A DNA stretch of 39,735 nucleotides from Bacteroidia bacterium (GTDB lineage: Bacteria; Bacteroidota; Bacteroidia; J057; JANWXU01): the NCBI GenBank assembly GCA_025057395.1, contig JANWXU010000024.1, positions 2,413-42,147 on the forward strand, given 5' to 3'. The stretch's first letter is position 1, and every line of letters starts with the position of its first letter. Shown here in pieces: positions 25,034-34,703 of the stretch. Position numbers and translations under genes: made by a program. The notes beneath the pieces were generated by a model, which searched no databases, had not been told where the DNA came from, and saw only the letters and a list, made by a program, of their open reading frames with translations.

Positions 25034-28000
25034 TTACTTCATTCTTACTAAGCGCAATTTTTGAACCTGAGTAGCTGTTTCTAAAACCACTTGATAAATC
25101 CCTTCAGGTAAATCTCCTAAAGAGATAGTACCCTCTTTAGATAGAATGCCCTTTTTCACTACACTTCCGCAATTGTCCCAAAAAGTATATTTAATTGGGT
25201 ATGTTCCTATGCCATTATTATCATTCCACTCAACCCATACTTGCTCACGAGCAGGATTAGGATAAAAAAATACCGAAGTAATTACTTCTGCTTCAGGGCC
25301 AGCTTTCCTATCACAAGTTCGTACTTCTACTAAAAAGGTAGCTTCCTGAGAAGTACAACCATTTTGAATAATTACCAATGAATATATGCCACTATTTTGA
25401 GTAGTAATATTTGGGATTAATGGAGTGACATTACTACTAGTAAAACCAGCGGGTCCACTCCAAAAATATTGAATGCCCGGCAAAGAAGCTGTCGATGGAG
25501 TAAGGTGTAAGGTAGTACCTGCGCAGGGAGAATTACTAGAACTAGAAATTTTAGGTTTATCAGGCGCAGGTCTTACTACTACTTGCAAGGGCGGTGAAAG
25601 CGTAGTACAGCTATTAGTCCAAACTTGTAAACGATAAACGCCGGTATGTAGGGTACTTGTATTAGCAATTATCGGGTTTTGAAGTGTACTATTGAAGTTA
25701 TTGGGCCCACTCCATTGGTAATGTAACCCGGCTATCGGAATAGTAGGCGCAGTAAGGCGAAGTGCTTGCCCTACACAAATTGGCGAGTTACTACTAATTT
25801 CGGGTACAGGAGGCTTAGGATTTACTACAACAGATACATTTGCTGCCTCCGAAGTACAACCTTCTAGAATAGCAACAGCGGTGTACTGCCCACTCGAAGT
25901 AGTGGTTGCATCAAAAATACGGGGAGCACTTTGAGTGCTCTGAAAGCCATTTGGCCCGGTCCAATAAAAAGCTACACGACTTTCTCGACTAGAAGCAGTA
26001 AGCAAAATTGCTTCTCCACTGCAAATTGGAGAATTAGAACGCACTTGCGACGCTGTAGGGAGCTGTTTTATAACTACATTTACTGCTTGTGCCTGACTAG
26101 TACAAGCGCCATTAATAGCTACTACTTCATATACACCTGCATTAGAAGAAACAACATTTGGAATTACGGGCATTCTTTGTGTACTGCGAAAGCCATTAGG
26201 TCCGTACCAAACATAGCTAGTTGCTTCACGAGCATCTACTACTAAGTTTAGAGTCTCGCCTTGGCAAAGGGGAGAATTACTTTGAACCGAAATTAGCTCA
26301 GGGGGCAAATCTGGTAGCACATTTACTACTGCTGCTGTAGAAGTACAGCCTCCAGCCATTGCAACTACACTGTACATTCCTCTTTGGTTTAAGTTTCTGG
26401 GCAATACACTCACACAAGCCCCACTCGCTTCAAAACCTGCTGGACCCCTCCAAAGATATTGCACCTGAGCTATACGACCCTGTACACATAAATTTATCAT
26501 AGAACCTAGGCAGGTACGAGGAATATCGGCTATTAGAGGGGATGCAGGGGCTGCAACAACATCTACCACAAAATTAGTTGGCTTGCTCGTACAACCATTT
26601 TGAATAGCTACAACACTGTAATTTCCAGCTTGTAAACTAGAAACATTCGTTAATTCAATAAAGTGCTTTGTAGATACAGCTCCACTTGGCCCCTGCCAGT
26701 AATAGTTCACTCCTACCTCTTGACGAACCGCTAAACTAAAGCTTGTACCCTCACAGTACCTCCTATGGCTCTCTCCTATAATAGTAGGGGTCAAAGGTAG
26801 CTCAAAAATCTCTATCCACGTCCTAGCAAATTGGCTCGTACAGCCCTTGGAAATAGCATAAGCCTGATACTCTCCTTTATTTTGTAGTGTCACATTAGGT
26901 ATTAGAAATTCTCTTCCTGCTCCGATAAGATTACTTCCATATTCCCAAATTACTTCAGCATCCCAAGGATTAGTTATCGCTGTGAGGCGCAGCGTTTGTC
27001 CTGTACAAATAGGAACGTTTGAAAACAAAGTAGGCGGATCTGGAAGAGGATGCACTACCACCGCAATCGACCTTTTAGCAGAATAACAATATCCATCAAA
27101 ACTTGAAACATAATAAAGCCCACTATGTTCTGGAGTTACATTAGGTAAATTTACAATAGCTAAAGTACTAGCAAAACCATTAGGACCTTGCCAACGAACA
27201 GCCCGAGGATGAGGCGCTGGTATACTCAAAACTAGAGTTTGGCCTGCACAGATAACAGTAGCATTGGCCATAGGAACAACAGGCTCTGGCAACCTACGTA
27301 CATTCACAGAAACTAGAGCAGGCAATGAAGTACAGCCGTTATAGGTAGCTACTACTGAATAGCCTCCACCAAGAGTTGCAGCTGAAGCAATTCGCTGCAT
27401 AGTAGTGGAGGTTACACTAAAATTTTGCGGACCTGCCCAAACATACTGCCAATTATGGATAGGATTCAAGATTGCGAGCTCGATAGTATCACCTAGGCAG
27501 TAGGTAGTCCTTCCATAGATACTAGGTGGCTGCGGTTTGGGTACCCATTGAAGGTTAATAGTTTGTGTTACCGAGGTGCAGCCTCTAGCTGTTCCATATA
27601 CTTTAATCGAATGTAAATTACTTGCTACAGAATAAGGTAGTACTAAACTATTTCCACTATGCGTAGTAGACCCTATTTCCCAGATATACTCAGTATTAGA
27701 TTCGGGAGCAAATATTTCTAGCTTAAGGTCCTGATCTTGGCATAGAGTAGTTGTTCCAATTACAGAAGGGCGCTGCGGCTGAGGTAATACCGTTACACTA
27801 ATGCTAGCTACAGAACTCGTACAATTACCAATTATATAAGAAACACTATATACTCCTGCATCTGCTTGTGTTATATCAGAACGTAAAAGGGTAGAAGAAG
27901 AGGTTATAAAAGTTTCTCCTGCTGGTGTTTTCCAGATATAAGTAGCCCCCGAAATGGGAGTAGCTTCCAGCATAAAAGAACTTCCCTGGCAGCGACTACC

Positions 28001-31000
28001 TCTTACTAATAAACTTAGGTCATGCGGTGCTTTTAGCAGTTCTACTTGAGTAAATGCTGTATCAGAATAACACCCTTGTGGAGAAATTGCCACCACCCTA
28101 TACTTTCCCCCTACATTAGGGGTAACTACTCTAACATGCTGTGCCCCCTGGGCATGCCAAGCATCAGGCCCTATCCAATAATAGCGCATAGAATCTACAG
28201 GATTGAGTACAAAGAGCTCTAAATTTGAAGGGTTTTGTGCGCCTAAGCAAAGCGGAGAATTACTCGTTATTTGAGGTGTAAGGGGTTTAGGATAAACTTG
28301 TACCCATACCCTACCTACTTGCGAAGTACATCCTTGAGCCACTACACGTACCGTATAATACCCCGTGTGATGTAATTCAGCTCTAGGCACGCCAGGAAAA
28401 GGATGAGGCTCGTGATAAAATCCAGCTGGTCCTTCCCAGATAAAACGTGCACCATCAGGATAACTAGGATAATTCAAAACCGAAAGGTTAATTTCATTAC
28501 CCTGGCATAAAGGTACTTCTTGCTTAAAAATATGATAGTAAGTAACAACGGGTGTGGTAGGAAGAGGATTAACTCTAACTACCTGGCTCCTTGCCTCAGA
28601 GGTGCAATTAAAACTATTAATGATCCTTAGTGAATAAGTATAATTGCCTGCTGAATGAGCTACCCATTTATATGAACTACTGGTGGTATCAAGTAAAAAG
28701 CCATTAGGCCCCTGCCATAAGAATCTATGTCCAGCTTGAAAATTGCTATTGGCTGCAAGCAACACGGTATCTCCTTGGCAATATTGCCGAGCAACACTAA
28801 AATTCGAAGCTGAAGGCACAGGTAAAATAGTTACCCTTACTGGGGAGCGAGAAGAACCACACTGGGCTTGAATATTATAATTTTCTAACCAAAAGGTGGT
28901 AGTTATAGAAAGATTAGAAGAAGCAAGAGATGGAGCTGTAAATACATAAGGCGCCTGATTCACAATTTGATAAGGTTGATTATTATTATAAGTAAATAGA
29001 CGTAAACTTTGTAGGTCTGTACCTGTGATGGTAAAAGTTACACTTCCACTACCACAACGTGATAACTCTAAAGAAGGTGGCGGAGGAGGAGGTAAAACTA
29101 CTTGAATCGCTAAACTATGAGTATCGGCACAATACGCAGAACTTACAATAAGCTCAACCGTCCGAACCCCAGGCGTAGACCAACCTATCCAAAATGGACC
29201 TGCGGTGGTATGATTAATGCTTTCACCTGAGTTTAGTTTCCACGAGTAACTAAAATTAGGAAACGATATAATATTTCTCAAAGTAATTGAGTCATTAATA
29301 CAAAGTATAGCACGAGAAGCTATAATTTGTGCCTTTGGAACAGGATGAACAGTTACTCCCCGTTCTACCACTCGGCTAGTACAGCCGTAACTACTAATAG
29401 CATACGCCGAAATAGTAAAATTACCTACATTCACTCCTTGGAGTACATGCGGACCTGCACCTATAATATTAGAAGGAACTAAGCCAGAGGAGGGAGTAAT
29501 ATTCCATATGTAAGCATGAGTAGGATTTTGTAGTTGCGAAGGAATAGTTAGAGTTACTTGCTGAGCTTGACAAAAATCACTTTTGCTAACCTGAAAATCA
29601 AATTCGGGTATAGGATAAATAGTGAAAACTACATGCTTAGGTTCTGCCGTACAGTTATTATCTGTAATGTTTAAATTCAAGCGATATTTTCCTGCTGTTA
29701 AGTTTTGTATGGAATAGGGACCTCGGTGCGTAGATTGGGCTATTTCTTCTACAGGCAGGGGTTCTAAACGCTCAAGTTTCCACAAGAAATTAGCATTAGG
29801 CCCTGCTATTCCAACATGCGAAACAAGCTGCAGCCTATTTTGACAAAAGCTTTCAGAGACAGTACTCAGCGTAGCATTCGGTGTTTGCAAAACTGTAACT
29901 ACTCTGGTAGCATATTCACTAGTACAGCCATTTGCTACCCCTCGTAAGCGAACTGTTTTAGTACCTATTGTTTGCCAGCTCAGCGAAATAGGATTCTGTG
30001 AAACTGGAAAAGCACCTGTAGAAAAATCACTTACTTCCCAAAGATAAGCCTGAAGAGTTATATCACTTTGGCTTTTTACTTCTACTACTTGTTGAGTACA
30101 GACTCTTTCAGGCGCATCAATTGTTACCTGCGGACGAGGCTTTATTAATACAGTTTGCGTATATTGAGGTAAAGAACAACCATTATTATCTACAACAAGG
30201 CTAACAGTAACCACGCCTGCCAATTGAGTAGGAAGCCTATGCGGACCAGGCGAATTAGTCCAATTTTGAGCCTGCCCATTTGGTAAAGTAACCTGCCATT
30301 GAAATTGCCAACCGGATTGATAAGTTCCAGGGTAGTTAACATTTCGAATTTCATGTTGGCAAATCTGTTGCTCCCCCCCTATAGAAAACTGGTTATTAGG
30401 ATAGGCATATACTGTAACAATACTCCTTCGCTCTAAAGAACATCCATTTTGAATAGCTAACAATGAAATGGTTCGAATTCCTGGTGTATTCCAAGTAATT
30501 TGAAAAGTATTATTATCAATAGGTTGTGGAGTAGCTCCCTCTGAAATATTCCAAACTCTTTGAGCTGTTGGGGGCATCAGATTTAGCACCTGAAATTGAA
30601 AATTCTTTCCGCCACACGTAGTCCCAGCTTCAGGAGTCAGTTGGAAACTTGGCATTTGATTCACTACCCAAGTTTTAGTTATTACATTACTAGAACAGTT
30701 ACTAGGGCTAGTCACTACCAAAGTTAGTTCATAGGTTCCGGCTTCTTCTAGAACTTTAGTATAAGGACCGGGCCCTTTCCAATCGTTGGGTAGAGAGATA
30801 CTTACTCCCTCACGCTTTAATTGCCAATGGTAAGTACTAAGTGTACCTGAGAGTACAGCCCTTAGGTTTAACCAATCGCCAGTGCACTTAGGAGTAGCTA
30901 CCTGCTCAATAATTTCTGCTATTGGCGTAGGAGTTACTTCTATATTTGCAGTGATTACAGTACTCGAACAATTTCCTACAGTGGCTACCAGACGCAAGGT

Positions 31001-33169
31001 TTTAGTACCAGGCGTTGACCAACTTATTTGAAACACATTGTTTCCAATACTTGTAGGGGATACTCCATCGGAAGCCTGCCAAACTAATTGCGCTTGTGGT
31101 GGACTAAGGCCCGCTACTGTCATTGTCAAGGGTTGACCTGTACAAGCTACTGGCGGCGTCATCGGAAATTGAAGACTCAAACTAGGAACAGGATCTACTT
31201 TCCAGTTTATTGGACCTACCTTTGCCTGACATCCTCCTGGCGTAGTAACTTCTAAACTGGCTTCATAATTTCCAGGAGATAAACTTTGCAAATTATGCGC
31301 ACCCCGTCCACTCCAAGTTGTACTTATATTTAATATTTGACCCTCCCTTTTCACTTCCCACTTATATGTAGAGCCTGCTACTCCAGCATCGTTAGCAGAT
31401 AACTGCAAATTTCCTCCGCTACACTGCGGTAGTTGCTGTATAGCCAAGGAAGCTGTTGGCAAAGCTAATACTTCCACAGTTTGAGTAGTAAAGGCACTAG
31501 TACACCTGCTTGTAAATGCTCGCAGCCTAATAGTTTTTACTCCTGGGGTACTCCAGCTAACTACATATACACCGGGACTTTGCTGCTGGGGAACCACCCC
31601 ATCAGTATTATTCCAAAATAGCTGAGCATTACTAGGAGACAAAGTATTGACAGTAATAACTAAATTAGCTCCTGCACAAATAGGCTGACTATTACCTGAA
31701 AACTGAAGATTAAAACTAGGAATAGGATCCACTTGCCAAGTTTGAGTAATAGAAGTGGATTTACAATCAGCTTCCGCCTCGAAATAAAGTTGATAAGTAC
31801 CAGGCTGAGTTAGTACAACTGAATGTAAACCTTGCCCTTGCCAACTAGGAGGTAAAGCTACAGCTTGCCCGTCTCTTTGTAGATACCACTTATAAGTAGC
31901 GTTTGCTACGCCGGCTTCATTAGCACGTACTCTTAAGGTTTCACCAGCACAAGTTGTTTTTTCAAAAATACTAAAGGTAGCCGTAGGCCTAGGACTGATA
32001 GTTACCACCTGTGAAACAAAAGCCGATGTACATTGGGGAGCAGAAGTAAAGGCTCGGAAGCGTATTGTTTTGGTACCAGTTGTATTCCAGCTTATAGTAA
32101 AAGGTGCCGTAGAAGGATTACTCGGAGTAGCAATACCACCTCCTAATTGCCAAATGTATTGAGTGTTAGGAGGATTACCTGATACCTGCGGAGTTACAGA
32201 AATTCCTTGATCAACGCAAGCAGTAAGAGCCCCCAAGGTAAAATTGGCTTCCGGCATTGGTGCAATATTTATCGTTGCGGTGCAAGTTTCTGGTGTGTTA
32301 CTATAAGGAGTTTTATCAATATGCAAGGTAACTGTTTTAGGACCAGGCGTATTCCAAATTACAAAATAAGGGGTTACAAAAGGAAAATCAGGCTTATCAG
32401 TAGCTTTCCAAGTGTAATTGTATTGAGGAATTTTTCTTCCTGTGAAGAATACCTTAACGCTTTGACCTGTACAATAGGTTCGAAGATTAACGGAATCAAT
32501 AGCAATTTCACAAATGGGAACTAAAGGTATTTTGCAACCAATATTTTTGTATGAAACTGTGCCGTTAGGTTCAAAAAAAGCAGCATCTCCATCTCCTAAT
32601 TTCGATAGATCGTTAGGCACATAAGAAACCTCGTCTTCACAATTTGTAGATTTTTGTCTGATTTCTAAATTCCTGGGATTACTAGGATTATTTGCGTTAT
32701 AGTTAGCAAAATGTCCATTAGTATTGCCTGGACATTGGAAAACTACATACACTTCATCACATAAGTTGCTAAAGTCATGAGAGCCCACCTTGTAATTTAC
32801 ACTAGTAATAATTAGCACTCTAGCACCTGCGGGTAAAACTCCATTGGTAGGTTCAATAAGTTTACCTGTTGGGCAGGTAATAGTTTGGTTGATTTGCTGC
32901 ACCTTTTGAGCCGTAGTTGAATTTTGACAAAAGTTAAGCCAGGGATTTCCCGCATTCGGCCACTTAATTTCAAAATCATTAGTATTAATCGGATTAGGTC
33001 CAATGCGCAGATATACCATTTCATTCTCTCCCTCTGGGAGGTCGCAAGCATCTACAAGAATACTCTCGATTTCGAAACACTTAGAAGAAAGTGGCTGCGC
33101 TGCAAGCTTTTGCAAGAATAAAAATTTTATGTAAAAAATTATTATAAGCCCAATAACTACTCTTTTCAT
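25034..33169 (-). CDS. Giant T9SS-exported adhesin with 28 Ig/PKD-like repeats
   Basis: This protein has 2711 residues. Residues 1-24 are a signal peptide (GLIIIFYIKFLFL, then AAQP). Residues 30-225 are a conserved-looking N-terminal domain (CFEIESILVDACDLPEGENEM, GVLPAGARVLIITS, FSNLCDEVYVVFQCPGNTNGHF). It resembles in style the N-termini of other large Bacteroidota surface proteins and may be lamin-tail-like. Residues of about 226-2615 are 28 repeats of 80-90 residues, each with a Cys after about 12 residues, a central W, and a closing NGCTS-type Cys motif before VxVxP. The last 90 residues are a T9SS type A sorting domain (FFYPNPAREQVWVEW, LPEGIYQVVLET). The two Cys per repeat could form one disulfide each. 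It is inferred to be a long extracellular fibre; its ligand is unknown. Confidence 0.95.
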   Translation of the reverse strand: MKRVVIGLIIIFYIKFLFLQKLAAQPLSSKCFEIESILVDACDLPEGENEMVYLRIGPNPINTNDFEIKWPNAGNPWLNFCQNSTTAQKVQQINQTITCPTGKLIEPTNGVLPAGARVLIITSVNYKVGSHDFSNLCDEVYVVFQCPGNTNGHFANYNANNPSNPRNLEIRQKSTNCEDEVSYVPNDLSKLGDGDAAFFEPNGTVSYKNIGCKIPLVPICEIAIDSVNLRTYCTGQSVKVFFTGRKIPQYNYTWKATDKPDFPFVTPYFVIWNTPGPKTVTLHIDKTPYSNTPETCTATINIAPMPEANFTLGALTACVDQGISVTPQVSGNPPNTQYIWQLGGGIATPSNPSTAPFTISWNTTGTKTIRFRAFTSAPQCTSAFVSQVVTISPRPTATFSIFEKTTCAGETLRVRANEAGVANATYKWYLQRDGQAVALPPSWQGQGLHSVVLTQPGTYQLYFEAEADCKSTSITQTWQVDPIPSFNLQFSGNSQPICAGANLVITVNTLSPSNAQLFWNNTDGVVPQQQSPGVYVVSWSTPGVKTIRLRAFTSRCTSAFTTQTVEVLALPTASLAIQQLPQCSGGNLQLSANDAGVAGSTYKWEVKREGQILNISTTWSGRGAHNLQSLSPGNYEASLEVTTPGGCQAKVGPINWKVDPVPSLSLQFPMTPPVACTGQPLTMTVAGLSPPQAQLVWQASDGVSPTSIGNNVFQISWSTPGTKTLRLVATVGNCSSTVITANIEVTPTPIAEIIEQVATPKCTGDWLNLRAVLSGTLSTYHWQLKREGVSISLPNDWKGPGPYTKVLEEAGTYELTLVVTSPSNCSSNVITKTWVVNQMPSFQLTPEAGTTCGGKNFQFQVLNLMPPTAQRVWNISEGATPQPIDNNTFQITWNTPGIRTISLLAIQNGCSLERRSIVTVYAYPNNQFSIGGEQQICQHEIRNVNYPGTYQSGWQFQWQVTLPNGQAQNWTNSPGPHRLPTQLAGVVTVSLVVDNNGCSLPQYTQTVLIKPRPQVTIDAPERVCTQQVVEVKSQSDITLQAYLWEVSDFSTGAFPVSQNPISLSWQTIGTKTVRLRGVANGCTSEYATRVVTVLQTPNATLSTVSESFCQNRLQLVSHVGIAGPNANFLWKLERLEPLPVEEIAQSTHRGPYSIQNLTAGKYRLNLNITDNNCTAEPKHVVFTIYPIPEFDFQVSKSDFCQAQQVTLTIPSQLQNPTHAYIWNITPSSGLVPSNIIGAGPHVLQGVNVGNFTISAYAISSYGCTSRVVERGVTVHPVPKAQIIASRAILCINDSITLRNIISFPNFSYSWKLNSGESINHTTAGPFWIGWSTPGVRTVELIVSSAYCADTHSLAIQVVLPPPPPPSLELSRCGSGSVTFTITGTDLQSLRLFTYNNNQPYQIVNQAPYVFTAPSLASSNLSITTTFWLENYNIQAQCGSSRSPVRVTILPVPSASNFSVARQYCQGDTVLLAANSNFQAGHRFLWQGPNGFLLDTTSSSYKWVAHSAGNYTYSLRIINSFNCTSEARSQVVRVNPLPTTPVVTYYHIFKQEVPLCQGNEINLSVLNYPSYPDGARFIWEGPAGFYHEPHPFPGVPRAELHHTGYYTVRVVAQGCTSQVGRVWVQVYPKPLTPQITSNSPLCLGAQNPSNLELFVLNPVDSMRYYWIGPDAWHAQGAQHVRVVTPNVGGKYRVVAISPQGCYSDTAFTQVELLKAPHDLSLLVRGSRCQGSSFMLEATPISGATYIWKTPAGETFITSSSTLLRSDITQADAGVYSVSYIIGNCTSSVASISVTVLPQPQRPSVIGTTTLCQDQDLKLEIFAPESNTEYIWEIGSTTHSGNSLVLPYSVASNLHSIKVYGTARGCTSVTQTINLQWVPKPQPPSIYGRTTYCLGDTIELAILNPIHNWQYVWAGPQNFSVTSTTMQRIASAATLGGGYSVVATYNGCTSLPALVSVNVRRLPEPVVPMANATVICAGQTLVLSIPAPHPRAVRWQGPNGFASTLAIVNLPNVTPEHSGLYYVSSFDGYCYSAKRSIAVVVHPLPDPPTLFSNVPICTGQTLRLTAITNPWDAEVIWEYGSNLIGAGREFLIPNVTLQNKGEYQAYAISKGCTSQFARTWIEIFELPLTPTIIGESHRRYCEGTSFSLAVRQEVGVNYYWQGPSGAVSTKHFIELTNVSSLQAGNYSVVAIQNGCTSKPTNFVVDVVAAPASPLIADIPRTCLGSMINLCVQGRIAQVQYLWRGPAGFEASGACVSVLPRNLNQRGMYSVVAMAGGCTSTAAVVNVLPDLPPELISVQSNSPLCQGETLNLVVDAREATSYVWYGPNGFRSTQRMPVIPNVVSSNAGVYEVVAINGACTSQAQAVNVVIKQLPTASQVRSNSPICSGEAILLTASSRESRVAFYWTGPNGFQSTQSAPRIFDATTTSSGQYTAVAILEGCTSEAANVSVVVNPKPPVPEISSNSPICVGQALRLTAPTIPIAGLHYQWSGPNNFNSTLQNPIIANTSTLHTGVYRLQVWTNSCTTLSPPLQVVVRPAPDKPKISSSSNSPCAGTTLHLTPSTASLPGIQYFWSGPAGFTSSNVTPLIPNITTQNSGIYSLVIIQNGCTSQEATFLVEVRTCDRKAGPEAEVITSVFFYPNPAREQVWVEWNDNNGIGTYPIKYTFWDNCGSVVKKGILSKEGTISLGDLPEGIYQVVLETATQVQKLRLVRMK
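25320..32515 (-). repeat. 28 tandem Ig/PKD-like repeats, two classes
   Basis: Counting by the closing P-P boundary (for example VTVLP QP or VSVVVNP KP) gives 28 units of about 255 bp. Repeats 3-12 (N-terminal half) mostly alternate between two kinds, one with YKW..KREG plus W.G.G and one with SWSTPGVKTIRL. Together these give a roughly 175-residue dimeric period. Repeats 15-28 are mostly the single type SNSPIC.G..L.L....YYWxGPNGF.ST....SGxYxVVAxxNGCTS. Confidence 0.85.
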
Positions 33170-33347
33170 TGATTAAGCAAATTGTATTCTAACTATTAAG
33201 TTAATCGAATCATTTAACCGTCACGCAACTAGAAAGTTAAAATTTTGTTATGAATTTAAACCATATCTCAAACATAGTGAGTTAAGTTTTGGGATCATTA
33301 TTTTGCCCCATTAGTAATGCCAATAACAATCTTTGGAGTTTTAACTA

Positions 33348-33365
33348 AACTAGTTATAACTGGTT
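33348..33365. promoter_or_regulatory. Imperfect palindrome, possible operator
   Basis: AACTAGTTATAACTGGTT equals its own reverse complement except for one pair (8 of 9 pairs match). It lies about 260 bases before the efflux start, between that gene and the divergent adhesin gene. A role as a repressor site is inference. No regulator gene lies beside it. Confidence 0.3.
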
Positions 33366-33568
33366 GTCTAATTTTTAGTTTGGAGGGTCTGTTGAGCTAT
33401 GTTCAAAAATTTTTAATAAAAGCAAGCAATAACAAAAAAAAATTGATAAATGCCTTAAAAAATTAAAAATCAAATAATTTATTAATTATTAAGCTAGAAC
33501 TTACTTAAGTATAGTTAAGTGAATTTATAATTAAAATAAGTTGTTATAGAAGCAAAATTTACCAATTT

Positions 33569-33598
33569 TTGACTTTTAATTTATCCTTTTAGCCTTTG
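33569..33598 (+). promoter_or_regulatory. Candidate promoter of the RND efflux operon
   Basis: TTTTTG ends at 33571, and TAGCCTTTG lies at 33590-33598 after a gap of about 18 bases. This is the Bacteroidota arrangement, with three rather than two bases between TA and TTTG. The ATG follows 29 bases later. Confidence 0.4.
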
Positions 33599-33627
33599 GG
33601 GCTATATCTAACTTAAATAAATTATGT

Positions 33628-34686
33628 ATGAAGAAAGCCTTATTGTATATTTTAGTATTAGGAGGAATTACTGCCCTAATTGTAAATACTCTTTATAGCA
33701 ATAAAAAAACTCTAGAAACCAAAAAAAAGCCAGTAGCCATAAAGCCGGTAGCTGTAACCACAGCTGAAGTTATCGAACGTAAATTCGAAGACAATTTGTT
33801 GCTCATAGGTACAATTATTCCGAACAGAGATGTAATGGTAGTATCCGAAACCCAGGGTAAAGCTAAGCAAGTAACTTTTGAAGTAGGAGATTACAAGCAA
33901 GCTGGCTCTGTACTAGTAAAGGTAGATGATGAGCTCAAAAAAGCAAATTTGGAAAGCGCGCAAGCCACCTATGAAAAAGCCCAAAAAGACCTGCAGCGCT
34001 TAGAAGAGTTATACAAAAAGAACGTAGGAACACTTAGTCAGCTAGAACAAGCAAGACATGCTCTAAAAATAGCAGAAACCCAGCTTATTGTTGCTCGAAG
34101 GCAATTCCATGATACAGAAATTACCGCTCCTATTTCGGGCATAATTACTAGCCGTCTTGTAGAAACGGGCTCTATGCTTGCACCTGGCAGTCCTGTGGCT
34201 AACATTATTGACATTTCCCAACTCAAAGTACGAGTGAATGTTCCAGAAATGGATGTATTCAAACTTAAGGTAGGTAGCCAGGTAAAAATTACTACAGAAG
34301 TTTACCCAGGAGTTAATTATACGGGCACTATTCGTTACATTAGCTCCAAGGGAGATGAAGCTCATACCTACCCTGTAGAAATTATCCTTAGCAATAACCC
34401 ACAATATCCCTTAAAGGCAGGAATGTACGCAAAAATAGAATTCCTTTCTATTGATGCTAATGCTAGCTTAGCAATTCCCAGAAAAGCTATTACAGGTAGC
34501 ACTAAAGAACCTATTGTTTACGTAGTGCAAGGCAACAGAGTAAAGCAAAGAAAAATTTTAGTAGGTAAAGACGCCGGAAATTACATACAAGTACTTTCGG
34601 GCCTGGAGCCAGGCGAACAAGTTGTCACTTCGGGTCAAATTAATTTACAAGATAATACTCTCGTTTCAGTAGTTAACGAAAACTAA
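33628..34686 (+). CDS. RND efflux membrane fusion protein (periplasmic adaptor)
   Basis: The adaptor links an inner-membrane RND pump to an outer-membrane channel. It is 352 residues long. An N-terminal hydrophobic anchor (residues 4-23, LLYILVLGGITALIVNTLY) has no lipobox Cys. The first lipoyl half-motif is ETQGKAKQVTFEVGD. A short coiled-coil hairpin at about residues 105-155 includes LEELYKKNVGTLSQLEQA. The second lipoyl half is ITAPISGIITSRLVETGSML. The beta-barrel and membrane-proximal domains include LEPGEQVVTSG near the end. The short hairpin is typical of Bacteroidota and metal/multidrug HlyD-like adaptors. The permease gene starts 17 bases downstream. Confidence 0.95.
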   Translation: MKKALLYILVLGGITALIVNTLYSNKKTLETKKKPVAIKPVAVTTAEVIERKFEDNLLLIGTIIPNRDVMVVSETQGKAKQVTFEVGDYKQAGSVLVKVDDELKKANLESAQATYEKAQKDLQRLEELYKKNVGTLSQLEQARHALKIAETQLIVARRQFHDTEITAPISGIITSRLVETGSMLAPGSPVANIIDISQLKVRVNVPEMDVFKLKVGSQVKITTEVYPGVNYTGTIRYISSKGDEAHTYPVEIILSNNPQYPLKAGMYAKIEFLSIDANASLAIPRKAITGSTKEPIVYVVQGNRVKQRKILVGKDAGNYIQVLSGLEPGEQVVTSGQINLQDNTLVSVVNEN

Positions 34687-34703
34687 TTTTTTTATACAAG
34701 ACT

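Larger units (their letters stand above)
33170..33627. other. 458-base AT-rich intergenic region between divergent genes
   Basis: This is the divergent control region for the giant adhesin (minus) and the RND efflux operon (plus). I find no ORF of note and no RNA gene. It contains an imperfect 18-bp palindrome at 33348-33365, an A/T-only inverted repeat at 33473-33490 (AATAATT, 4-base loop, AATTATT) and a candidate promoter at 33569-33598. I could not place a convincing promoter for the adhesin gene. Confidence 0.6.

Noticed and set aside
25320-32515. Plus-strand ORFs at about 25931-26245 and 32207-32524
   Set aside because: They are shadows of the repeat adhesin, which has a signal peptide, repeats and a sorting domain in one frame.
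33380-33560. AT-rich stretch considered as a replication origin
   Set aside because: No cluster of DnaA boxes (TTATCCACA-like) and no dnaA, dnaN or rep gene nearby.
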